From Alphaproteobacteria bacterium (GTDB lineage Bacteria > Pseudomonadota > Alphaproteobacteria > Rhizobiales > JAJFHC01): a DNA stretch of 64,000 bases. How positions within the stretch are numbered: the stretch's first letter is position 1; each line of letters begins with the position of its first letter. The notes below the pieces were generated by a model. The model was not told the DNA's origin. It did not search any database and saw only the letters and a list, made by a program, of their open reading frames with translations. The stretch is taken from assembly GCA_021775805.1 (NCBI GenBank), contig JAJFHD010000120.1, forward strand, positions 62,001 to 126,000, read 5' to 3'. The position numbers and the translations under genes were made by a program. Below, in pieces: positions 27,620 to 35,707 of this stretch.

Positions 27620-27878
27620 CATGTCAAGCGTTTTCGGCGCCGGCTCTGTGGCGGAAACCATCGGCCAACGCTCTTGAGCTGGAGGCGCTGCCATGCGTTC
27701 GCGCCGGTGGCGAAGTCGTCGATGATGCATGGGCAACCGGCTCGATGCTCAGTCAGCAAATAAGCGGTGAAGGGGTCAGGGCATATCTCGGTTGGGTGCC
27801 GATTTTTCCAGGTATTTTGCCTGCAGTCGGGTAAAATCGGAGACGGGACCCGATCCAGAACGAGGACAGGAGAATTCA

Positions 27879-28241
27879 ATGCGGAAGTTTGAACCGGGCG
27901 AGCGGCGTGTCGCCAACATCCATACTGAACCATACACGCCGTTTTACGGCGACGGCCAACCGGCAACCGGCGAGGACGTTCTCCAGGTCAACCCGCACAA
28001 CCAGACCGGCGTCGGATTTCACGTCTACCGTATGGCGCCGGGCACGACCACCACGCCCCATGTCCATACCGGCGACGAGGAGTTCCTCGTTCTGGAAGGC
28101 GAAGTCGTCGACAATGACGGATATGTCTACCGGGCAGGCGACCTGGTGTGGCTGAAGCAGGGAACCCAGCACTCCTCTCACGCGAAGGACGGCGCGTTGC
28201 TCGCGGTCTACATCCCGACCGCTGAGAAGGCCTTGACGTAG
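27879..28241 (+). CDS. Cupin-domain protein
   Basis: 120 residues from the ATG at 27879, with ACAGGAG upstream. It is a single small cupin: TTTPHVHTGDEEFLVLEGE gives the first motif (two His and a Glu for metal) and AGDLVWLKQGTQHSSHAKDG the second. It could be a metal-binding dioxygenase, isomerase or a sugar/small-molecule binder. The gene stands alone, converging with the Lrp/AsnC regulator 32 bp away. Confidence 0.82.
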   Translation: MRKFEPGERRVANIHTEPYTPFYGDGQPATGEDVLQVNPHNQTGVGFHVYRMAPGTTTTPHVHTGDEEFLVLEGEVVDNDGYVYRAGDLVWLKQGTQHSSHAKDGALLAVYIPTAEKALT

Positions 28242-28273
28242 GTCGCCATCAAACACCGCAGCCCGGTGGACGT

Positions 28274-28768
28274 CTAACCCGGGTCAGATTCCACGGCCAG
28301 GTGCTTTAGAGGCAGGATCGACCAGGGCTTTATGGTCTGGCCCACTATGCTGCTCTGGATGTCCTTGACGCCTTCGATGCCGCCGACCTTTCTGGCGAGT
28401 TTCGAGTAGCTCGGCATGTTTCGCGCAACGGCGTGCACGATGTAGTCGGTTGCGCCGGACGTTTCGAAACACGACAGAACTTCGGGCATGTTCACAACTG
28501 CCTGTTCGAAGGGCACGGGTTCGCCTTCGCCGTATCGCTCCGTCCTGACCTGAATGAGGGCCTGGATATCATACCCGACCGAGTCTGGAGAGACGACGGT
28601 CAGAGTGGACTGTATGACCCCGAATTCCTTCAATCTGCGCACCCGTCTCAGGCATGGCGACGGCGAAAGCGCGATGCGTTCCGATAGCGCCACATTGGAC
28701 ATCAGGGCATCCTCCTGAAGCGCTTCGAGAATCTTCAGATCATATCGATCAATTGTCAATCTTGGCAT
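28274..28768 (-). CDS. Lrp/AsnC-family transcriptional regulator
   Basis: 164 residues from the ATG at 28768. The N-terminal helix-turn-helix is typical (DRYDLKILEALQEDALMSN, then LSPSPCLRRVRRLKEFGVI), followed by the RAM ligand domain (ALIQVRTERYG, CFETSGATDYIVHAVARN). Such regulators sense amino acids or related metabolites. It is divergent from the dioxygenase-racemase fusion with 158 bp between the starts, making that gene its most likely target. Confidence 0.88.
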   Translation of the reverse strand: MPRLTIDRYDLKILEALQEDALMSNVALSERIALSPSPCLRRVRRLKEFGVIQSTLTVVSPDSVGYDIQALIQVRTERYGEGEPVPFEQAVVNMPEVLSCFETSGATDYIVHAVARNMPSYSKLARKVGGIEGVKDIQSSIVGQTIKPWSILPLKHLAVESDPG

Positions 28769-28834
28769 ATCCAGCAACCTGTTGAGACTCAAAGTAGCAA
28801 TAATTGCGCAAAACTACGACACAACTGGGCGAAT

Positions 28835-28861
28835 CCGCAAGGACATGTCCTCTGGACTTGC
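28835..28861. promoter_or_regulatory. Palindromic sites between the Lrp/AsnC gene and the fusion gene
   Basis: CGCAAG (28835-28840) and CTTGCG (28856-28861) are inverted arms; between them lies the perfect palindrome GGACATGTCC (28840-28849). A further palindrome TTGCGCAA is at 28803-28810. Their central place in the divergent control region makes them candidate sites for the AsnC-type regulator. Confidence 0.5.
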
Positions 28862-28926
28862 GTTAGAACTAATCTCCAGACGATGCCGAAGACGGTTAAT
28901 GTGAAGACTCAATTGGGGAGGAAACC

Positions 28927-30855
28927 ATGATTGAGGAATACAAAAGACAGGGTTTTGCATTTCGTTCGGCCCTGCTTCATACCGAGGAGGTCGGGGTTCT
29001 TAATGACGAAATTGACCGGCTTCTGGAGCAACCGGACGACGGCACCAAATTCATTCGCGAGAAAGACGGCCGGACTGTGCGCTCCGTGGTCAATCCGCAA
29101 CTGTGGAACGATCTCTTCGCGCAACTGGTACGCAATCCAAAACTGCTTGCGGCGGTCGAGGAACTCGTCGGCGAACCCGTCTATGCATGGCAGATGGCGG
29201 TCAACTGCAAAATGGCTTTCAGCGGCGACGCCTGGTTTTGGCATCAGGACTATCCGGCCTATTACAAGGACGATCACATTCCCGAGCCTCGCATGGTCAA
29301 TGCCCTGATCTTCCTCGATGAGGTCAACACGCTCAACGGGCCGCTGATGCTGGTGCCCGGTTCCCATGAATTGAACGTCGATGTTCCCGAACAGTCCGAC
29401 GGCGGAACGTCGTACGAGTTTCGTTACGCGACCCGCGATGTCATCGAAACCGAAGTCCGCCGGGCCGGCATTGCCGCGCCCACGGGCCCGCGCGGATCCG
29501 TCATCTTCATGAACGTCAATACCCTGCATGGCTCCACGGGAAACATGTCGCCCTTTCCGCGACGCATGATCACGCTCACCTACAACGCCATGTCGAACAA
29601 GGCGACGCGCCGCAGTGTCCGGCCCGATCACATCGTCCCCGACGACCGTGACGTCGAGGCCCTTGAGGCACTCCCCGCCGGCGTGCCGGCCGGATCTGGT
29701 CTGGACTGCGCGCCGGCAGACCTTCATGCGCTGGCGCGGCCGCTTTGGTCCGATATCGACCTGGGCGCGATCACGCACAACATTGAGGTGATCAGGAAGA
29801 TGGCCGGGCGGCCGGTCCAGCTGATCGTGCCCGTAAAGGCCAACGCCTACGGCCATGGCATTGTCGAGGTGGCCCGGCACCTGGAACGCATCGGGGTCGA
29901 GGGCATTGCCACGGCCAACGCCGATGACGCGGTCGCCGTGCGGCAGGCCGGTGTCCGGCTGCCGATCGTGCTCTACGGGGCGCAGTTGCCGGACGGCAAC
30001 GAATTTCTCCTGGAGCATGACCTGACACCTACCGTCTATTCACGGGCGGGTGTGGATGCCCTGGCCGCACTGGCAGAACGCACCGGCCAGGACATCAATG
30101 TCCATGTCAAGGTAGACTCCGGCTTCGGGCGGATCGGCGTCCGTCTCGACGAGGCGGAAGCCTTCGTCCGGGACGTGCTGGCACGCCCCGGTCTGGAACT
30201 CGAAGGCCTCTACACGCACATCCCCTTTGGCGACGCGGACGGCGAAGCCTGGTCGCGGCGGCGACTGGCGGCATTTGCAGAGCTTGTCGCCAGGATTGAG
30301 AGCGACAATGGCATCAGAATTCGCTTTACCCAGGGCGCGGCCAGTGCAGTCTTCATCAGGTCTTTCCCCGATAGTCTCAACACCCTGTCGCCGGGACACC
30401 TGGTATATGGACTGTCACCGATCCCGGAACTGCAGGTTGGTGATTTCGGTTTGCGCCGGGCACTGCGGTCACTGCGGTCACGGCTCATCCATGTCGGGGA
30501 GCGACGCCGGGGAGATGACCTTTGCGGAACCGGTCCGGACGGCTTGAGCCAGGATGGCAAAGCCGGGATCACTCTCCTCGGCATGGACAACGGGTATCGG
30601 CCGGCAACACCGGGCAAGACGGCGACAGTGCTGTGCAGAGGCGCGCGCTGCGAGGTTCTTCTCGTCACGGCGGAATATGTCACGATCGACCTGTCGAATG
30701 TTCCCGACGCCGAGTTGGGCGATGTCGTGACGATCATCGGCGAAGACGGATCGGACCATATCAGTTTCGAAGAGGTGGCGGAAACCCAGGCGGTGCCCAA
30801 CGCCGTCTATTGGCTGGTCGGACTGAAGAACATCAAGCACCGCTATCATTGTTGA
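28927..30855 (+). CDS. Fusion of a PhyH-type Fe(II)/2-oxoglutarate dioxygenase with an alanine racemase-like domain
   Basis: 642 residues with a strong GGGGAGG ribosome binding site. Residues about 1-255 are a phytanoyl-CoA-dioxygenase-type domain: iron ligands H106 and D108 (FWHQD), distal H201 (NTLHGSTGN) and R212 or R213 for 2-oxoglutarate. After a short linker, residues about 275-642 are an alanine racemase-like barrel and C-terminal domain: PLP lysine K304 (VPVKANAYGHG), HVKVDSGFGRIGV, and PGHLVYGL. The VGYG motif carrying the second catalytic tyrosine of alanine racemases is replaced by GDDLCGTG (529-536), so ordinary racemisation is doubtful. A 9-bp tandem repeat at 30461-30478 encodes LRSLRS. 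Likely product: a hydroxylated or epimerised amino acid. The two halves are in one frame with no break. Confidence 0.88.
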   Translation: MIEEYKRQGFAFRSALLHTEEVGVLNDEIDRLLEQPDDGTKFIREKDGRTVRSVVNPQLWNDLFAQLVRNPKLLAAVEELVGEPVYAWQMAVNCKMAFSGDAWFWHQDYPAYYKDDHIPEPRMVNALIFLDEVNTLNGPLMLVPGSHELNVDVPEQSDGGTSYEFRYATRDVIETEVRRAGIAAPTGPRGSVIFMNVNTLHGSTGNMSPFPRRMITLTYNAMSNKATRRSVRPDHIVPDDRDVEALEALPAGVPAGSGLDCAPADLHALARPLWSDIDLGAITHNIEVIRKMAGRPVQLIVPVKANAYGHGIVEVARHLERIGVEGIATANADDAVAVRQAGVRLPIVLYGAQLPDGNEFLLEHDLTPTVYSRAGVDALAALAERTGQDINVHVKVDSGFGRIGVRLDEAEAFVRDVLARPGLELEGLYTHIPFGDADGEAWSRRRLAAFAELVARIESDNGIRIRFTQGAASAVFIRSFPDSLNTLSPGHLVYGLSPIPELQVGDFGLRRALRSLRSRLIHVGERRRGDDLCGTGPDGLSQDGKAGITLLGMDNGYRPATPGKTATVLCRGARCEVLLVTAEYVTIDLSNVPDAELGDVVTIIGEDGSDHISFEEVAETQAVPNAVYWLVGLKNIKHRYHC

Positions 30856-31082
30856 AGCGTTTCGCGTTTGATTGTGCGCATCAACTGACTTCGCGGCTAC
30901 GCGATGTCCTTAAAAACTGTCATGCACGTGCTTGACGCGTGCATCTCCAGAGCTGCAACGCTGGAGGTCCTCGTGTCGGCGCACGAGGACGACAATCAGG
31001 GAGGGCGGGAAAGCCAAAGTTTTGGCGGTGCAAAGCCGATCAATACCAGGAATGAGTCACATGAATTGCGACACGCTTGCCT
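30853..31082. repeat. Dispersed palindromic repeat, copy 2
   Basis: About 230 bp similar along its length to the copy at 62692-62918. It overlaps the stop codon of the fusion gene. Conserved hairpins include TCCTCGTG (30968-30975) with CACGAGGA (30982-30989), and a TGCACG-type stem where one pair is changed to a G-U wobble relative to copy 3. The right end is more decayed than in copy 3. No coding capacity is credible. Confidence 0.75.
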
Positions 31083-31169
31083 TATGATTTCCCGTGTTGA
31101 TCGGGCAATATTGGATCCGCCGGCACCACCGGCATCGTCCGAATGTCACGGCAATCTCTCTACAGGAAA

Positions 31170-32498
31170 TCAAACCAGTCTGGCGACACGGGCGGCCACT
31201 CTTACGCCCTCCTTGTGAGCGCCGGCAACTGTGGCCCACTCGGTTTCGCTGGTGGCTTCTCCAGCGAAGAAGAGCCGTTTGCCAACCGGCCTTCGCAGGG
31301 CCTCGCGATCTTCGAAGCGGCCCGGTTCCGCCGAGGCGAATGACCCCAGGACGTGCGGGTTGCGCCCCCAGGCGGTGGCGTGTGCCTTGATCAGTCCTTT
31401 GTCCACATCCGCCCCGAAGATTGACCGCAGCTGCCCCAGGGCAAAGTCGGTTGCCGCCTGTTGGCCTTCGCTTTCAAGCTCCCTGGCAAGCGATCCTCCA
31501 AGATCGGCAAGCGACAGGTTGGTGCCGCCGACATTGACCAGCAAGCCGACGCCGCGCGGCGACATGGCATCGGCGCCGTCGAGCCGGTAGATCACATATC
31601 CATCGTCACCGATGCCGAAAAAATTGTCACGAAACTGGAGAGCAACATGGTTGTAGAGCCCCATGGAAATGCCTTCGAACGCCGCTTGTTTCCAGTCGGG
31701 CAATGCCGGGTCGAACCGAATTCTGTTGGCGGCCAGAACGCCGGTTGAAACCGTAACGATACAGTTTTTGGCTGACAGGGTGCCCTTGTTGGTTTCAATC
31801 TCGACGCCTTTGCCGCCCCACGAGACACGCCTGGCCACGGTGCCGGTTTCCACCGCAAGGTCGCGCCAGCGATGGGCAAAGACCGCGCCAAACCCCTGGC
31901 GGCAAAACCAGTCGGTTCCGTCCTTTGAGTTGTACCAGTCGACACATGAAAACTGCGAAAAGTCCTTTCCCATTTCATAGGGACCGATCAACTGGTGCGC
32001 GGTCCCGGCCCATTCGCCGGACGTTTCGACAACCTTGGTGGGTGCCACGTCGCGTCCGGCGGCACCGGCCTTGTAAATGGCCGCGTACGTCTCCCGTCGA
32101 GCAGTTTCAAAGGCATCCCGCTCGTCGCTCCCGGCAAGCCGGTCGCCCACATACAGGACATCCTCGTCTGGGGCACGGTATAGGTCGAAGCCGTTATCCT
32201 GCCCATGGGAGACAAAGGGATTGGTTGCGGCATTGTGCAGCCAATGCGCGCCCATGTCGTAGGGCACGCCGAAGATCGACTGGTCGGTATGAATACGGCC
32301 GCCGATCCGCCCGGCGGCTTCAATACAGACTACGTTTTTCTTCATCCGTCTCAGCGTGTCCGTCGCGGCAAGCCCGGCAGCACCTGCGCCAACGACAACA
32401 ACGTCAAAGTCAGCCGCGTAAATGGGGCTCGAGATAAAGGGCAGGGTCGTTGCGGCCAAACTGCCGGTTACAAACGCGCGTCTTCCCAGTCTCGTCAT
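31170..32498 (-). CDS. Flavin monoamine oxidase family protein, Tat-exported
   Basis: 442 residues from the ATG at 32498 (TGAGGC upstream; ATG 32510 is possible). The leader TRLGRRAFVTGSLAATTLPF is a twin-arginine signal. The FAD motif DVVVVGAGAAGLAATDTLRR is followed by EAAGRIGGRIHTD, and the C-terminal GKRLFFAGEATSETEWATV is the second flavin signature of amine oxidases. It probably oxidises a primary or poly-amine in the periplasm. It converges with the fusion gene, so shared regulation is not implied, though both act on amino compounds. Confidence 0.85.
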   Translation of the reverse strand: MTRLGRRAFVTGSLAATTLPFISSPIYAADFDVVVVGAGAAGLAATDTLRRMKKNVVCIEAAGRIGGRIHTDQSIFGVPYDMGAHWLHNAATNPFVSHGQDNGFDLYRAPDEDVLYVGDRLAGSDERDAFETARRETYAAIYKAGAAGRDVAPTKVVETSGEWAGTAHQLIGPYEMGKDFSQFSCVDWYNSKDGTDWFCRQGFGAVFAHRWRDLAVETGTVARRVSWGGKGVEIETNKGTLSAKNCIVTVSTGVLAANRIRFDPALPDWKQAAFEGISMGLYNHVALQFRDNFFGIGDDGYVIYRLDGADAMSPRGVGLLVNVGGTNLSLADLGGSLARELESEGQQAATDFALGQLRSIFGADVDKGLIKAHATAWGRNPHVLGSFASAEPGRFEDREALRRPVGKRLFFAGEATSETEWATVAGAHKEGVRVAARVARLV

Positions 32499-32631
32499 CG
32501 GGTGCCTCATTGAACGCCAATGCCAACAATCAGTATAGCATTTGCCGTCGCGGTGTCGTTCGTGGTGTATGTTGAATGTCAAACGATAACGCACGACGGT
32601 CCGCAAAGCGGACACAACAAGGGAAGTGCCG

Positions 32632-33288
32632 ATGCTCAAGATCTGGGGCCGGAAATCGTCATCCAATGTCCAGGCGGTGATGTGGTGCGTGGGCGAGCTG
32701 GGGCTTGCTCACGAGCGGGTCGATGCAGGATTGAACTACGGCGTCGTTGATACGCCCGGATATCTCGCAATCAATCCCAACGGCACTGTGCCCACCTTGA
32801 AGGACGGCGACAATCCGCCGTTGTGGGAGGCCGGCGCCATTCTGCGCTATCTGGCCAACGTGTACGCCAGCAGCAGTGGGCTGGATGGGTTCTGGCCGCC
32901 CGATCCTGTGTTGAGGGCGGATGTCGACCGGTGGGCGGAGTGGTCCAAAATCAACATCGCCCAGAAATTCACGGCGCCGGTTTTCTGGCGGGTGGTGCGC
33001 ACGCCGCTTTCAAAACGCGACCCCGAAGCCATCGCCGTTGCATTGCAGGTGCTGGAACGGTTTCTGGCGATTGCGGCAGCACGTCTCGAGGTGCTGCCGT
33101 TTCTTGGTGGCAATCATTTCACGCTGGCTGACGTTCAGTTCGGACACTGCTTGTACCGCTATTACGATATTGATATCGACCGTACCGAACTGCCGGCGCT
33201 TCGCCGGTACTATGACAGGTTGACGACACGCGCTGCATTCCAGGACCATGTCATGGTTTCATACGAGGAACTGCGGGAAACCGATTAG
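32632..33288 (+). CDS. Glutathione S-transferase family protein
   Basis: 218 residues from the ATG at 32632, seven bases after AAGGGA; a GTG six bases earlier is too close to that site. The thioredoxin-like N-terminal domain has SSSNVQAVMWCVGELGL, NPNGTVPTLKDGD (cis-proline) and PPLWEAGAILRYLAN. The helical C-terminal domain has FLGGNHFTLADVQFGH. Cytosolic; conjugates or isomerises an unknown electrophile. A second GST is at 53195. Confidence 0.85.
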   Translation: MLKIWGRKSSSNVQAVMWCVGELGLAHERVDAGLNYGVVDTPGYLAINPNGTVPTLKDGDNPPLWEAGAILRYLANVYASSSGLDGFWPPDPVLRADVDRWAEWSKINIAQKFTAPVFWRVVRTPLSKRDPEAIAVALQVLERFLAIAAARLEVLPFLGGNHFTLADVQFGHCLYRYYDIDIDRTELPALRRYYDRLTTRAAFQDHVMVSYEELRETD

Positions 33289-33593
33289 GTTTCACGGGTT
33301 GGTGTTACCCGAAGTGGCGCGGTTTCACGCGGCGTTTGCGGTCCTCAGAACGACGTTCTCGAAGTGTATTGCCTGTACACGATCCTTGTTGCAAAAACGC
33401 CGAACCGGCCCGTTTCCAGGTTCCGGAGCCGCGGTTTCCAGCAATTGGGCGCGCGGCGGCACTGTGGCAAATGGGTGTCACAACCAGAGTTAATCGTTAA
33501 CCACTATCAGAAAACGTTCGACGGCGTTTAAGCGATTGAAGTAATCTTCCTGTAGCTTGGTCTAGTGTGTTAGTCGTGGCTGGGGTTGGGTAA
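33289..33593. other. Intergenic stretch, 305 bp
   Basis: No gene, hairpin terminator or repeat is convincing here. A TTAATCGTTAACC run near 33490 is AT-rich and may be part of the promoter region of the L,D-transpeptidase. Confidence 0.4.
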
Positions 33594-35117
33594 GTGTATA
33601 GTAAAGCGTATGTTGCGTATGAGGGGTCGCGGTTCAGAGTAAGAGCCGCGATGTGCATTGTATTCTCTGCATTGTTGATTGTCTTCGCGTTTGATACGGC
33701 GGAGGCAGGCAAGAAACGGCGGGCGAAGGCGGTCGGTTCTTCGAACTTTTTTCTGCAGCTGTTTTCCAGCAGTACGCCTCGTTACAAGAAGCGCAGGCTG
33801 AAGCGTCAGAAGGTCCGTTACAAGAAACGCTACAATCGCCGGAAACTGAAAAAGCGGCGCGTCAGGCGCAAGGTCCGGACAGTGCCGGCGCCAGTTTGGG
33901 CAAAGTCGGTTCCCGACGGCCCCGTGCAGATGATCGTGTCACTGCCTGAGCAACGTGTCCGGGTCTACAAGAATGGCGAGATGGTGACCTCATCGCCGGT
34001 CTCCACCGGCAAGAAGGGCTACAGCACGCCTGCAGGTGTCTTCAGCATCCTTCAGAGAAAAAAGCGTCACTACTCCAATTTATATGACAGCGCGCCGATG
34101 CCCTATATGCAGCGCCTGACATGGTCCGGTATTGCCCTGCACGGTTCGGGTCATGTGCCGCGTTACCCGGCCTCTCACGGTTGCGTCCGGCTGCCGCACA
34201 AATTTGCCAGGGACCTGTTTCGTTTTAGCAGGCGCGGTGCCCATGTGGTTGTCACCGACCACAATGCGGCGCCCGTCGACATTGAACATGCCAATCTGTT
34301 CCAGCCGATGGCGTTGGAGGATCCGGCTAACGAGCCGGAGGGTGTTGCGAAACTCATCCCCGCGTCTGCTTCCGTCGCCTTGCGCGGTTCTCAGGGCGAG
34401 GCGTCTTCCGCCATTCTGGTAGCGGCCATGAAGCAGGCCGAAATTGAGACCCGTGATACGCCGCCCGTAAAGAAGGTAAAACGGTCAAGCGCGCCGCTGC
34501 GTATCCTCATCGCGCCGCGCACCGGTCCTGAGCGGATCAAGGACATTCAGAAAATGCTCGTGCGCCTGGGCTTTGACCCCGGTCCCATCGATGGGGTCGC
34601 CGGCCGCGCCACACGGGCAGCGATCAAGGAGTTCGAGGAATACGCCCGGATGCCGGTTACCGGCATGACGACCGAGCAACTGGTGACAGCACTTTACCGG
34701 GAAGCCGGCATTGGTGAGGTTCCGACCGGCCGGATCTATGTCCGCCAGAGTTTCCGCGAAATCTTCGATGCACCGGTTTCGATTGCCGACGAGGACATGC
34801 CCATCGGAACCCATTTGTTCACGGCCAAGCACTTTGTCAAGGACGCCAAGCAGGTGAACTGGATGGCCGTGACGCTCAAAGCCGCATCTGACAGCCATGG
34901 TGAACTGCTGGGAGGCGAGGAGACGGCCACCAAGGAAGACGCGCCGGTCGCCGACCCGGCACCGGCCCTGGCGGCCCTGAGCCGGGTTCAGATCCCAGAC
35001 GATATCCGCCAGCGCATATCGCGCCTGCTGACGCCGGGCACTTCCCTGGTGATTTCCGATCAGGGCATGAGCCGCGAGACAGGTCCCGGCACGGACTTTG
35101 TCGTCCTCACGAAATGA
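33594..35117 (+). CDS. L,D-transpeptidase (YkuD) with peptidoglycan-binding domain
   Basis: 507 residues from a GTG that directly follows an in-frame stop, so no longer start exists. A signal peptide ends near residue 38. Residues about 58-97 are extremely basic (stretches such as RYKKRRLKRQKVRYKKR). The YkuD domain (about 109-230) has the catalytic SHGCVRLP at 193-200. A PG_binding_1 domain follows (about 310-368, LVRLGFDPGPIDGVAGRATR), then a C-terminal part with a final DFVVLTK. It cross-links or anchors proteins to peptidoglycan in the periplasm. The basic segment may bind wall polymers. Confidence 0.88.
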   Translation: MYSKAYVAYEGSRFRVRAAMCIVFSALLIVFAFDTAEAGKKRRAKAVGSSNFFLQLFSSSTPRYKKRRLKRQKVRYKKRYNRRKLKKRRVRRKVRTVPAPVWAKSVPDGPVQMIVSLPEQRVRVYKNGEMVTSSPVSTGKKGYSTPAGVFSILQRKKRHYSNLYDSAPMPYMQRLTWSGIALHGSGHVPRYPASHGCVRLPHKFARDLFRFSRRGAHVVVTDHNAAPVDIEHANLFQPMALEDPANEPEGVAKLIPASASVALRGSQGEASSAILVAAMKQAEIETRDTPPVKKVKRSSAPLRILIAPRTGPERIKDIQKMLVRLGFDPGPIDGVAGRATRAAIKEFEEYARMPVTGMTTEQLVTALYREAGIGEVPTGRIYVRQSFREIFDAPVSIADEDMPIGTHLFTAKHFVKDAKQVNWMAVTLKAASDSHGELLGGEETATKEDAPVADPAPALAALSRVQIPDDIRQRISRLLTPGTSLVISDQGMSRETGPGTDFVVLTK

Positions 35118-35256
35118 GCCATTTGGCGGTGTTGCATCGCTACCGCATTTGGCCTTCATCCAACCATGCTTTTGAGAACTTGAGCCAGCTCACGATATCT
35201 GCCCAGGTTGAAAGCAATTGAAGCGTGTCATCCTTGGTCGCGCCGTAGGCGGGGCT

Positions 35257-35330
35257 GAGGATCCATGGGCATTTCTGCGGACTGTGGCCGCGGCGAATGG
35301 ATCCTCGCTCACGTTTAACGCGAGCGAGGA
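35257..35330. repeat. Two-hairpin intergenic repeat
   Basis: GAGGATCCAT (35257-35266) and ATGGATCCTC (35297-35306) form a perfect 10-bp inverted repeat. It overlaps a second: TCCTCGCTC (35302-35310) and GAGCGAGGA (35322-35330). GACGACGACAG follows. The pattern resembles the intergenic mosaic palindromes common in rhizobia and relatives. Confidence 0.6.
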
Positions 35331-35369
35331 CGACGACAGAAAGAGTGGCAATCCATCCTTTCCCTTGTC

Positions 35370-35634
35370 ATACCAAAGGAAGTAACTATTGACTCATTTC
35401 ATGAGTTAAGCCTGTTCATCCGGGCAGGCGTGGTGCGCAGAGCGATGCGGTGCATCGGTCACGCGCCACAACGCACCCGGTGGGCAGGATTAACTCACCG
35501 AAGGCCGGGCATTTTTGGCCCCCGGACATCGTTGCGTTCCGCTTGGAGTGCACCACACTCCAGCACGAAACGCGCCTCGCCGGATGACCAAAAATGCCGC
35601 GGTGAAATGGGTCAATAGTTACTTCCTTTGGTAT
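35370..35634. mobile_element. MITE-like element with 32-bp terminal inverted repeats
   Basis: The left arm 35370-35401 and right arm 35603-35634 are inverted copies with one mismatch over 32 bp. TA lies at each outer end (TACCAAAGG...CCTTTGGTA), which could be a TA target duplication as used by IS630/mariner-type elements. The inside has further hairpins: TGGAGTG/CACTCCA, and GGGCATTTTTGG with CCAAAAATGCC in inverse order. No transposase is encoded. It sits between the L,D-transpeptidase and the end of the phosphonate-type operon. Confidence 0.65.
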
Positions 35635-35707
35635 CATATGCCTTTGTAGGGAACCAATCTGTACTCAGACGATCGAAAGATTATGAAACACAAAATTGCG
35701 AAATGCT

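Noticed and set aside
27619..27966. Minus-strand frame between the ArsR operator and the cupin gene
   Set aside because: Overlaps the cupin start on the other strand, is Arg/Pro/Cys-rich and has no domain.
35416..35637. Small frame inside the 265-bp element
   Set aside because: It is made of hairpin arms and terminal repeat, has no ribosome binding site and no transposase motif.
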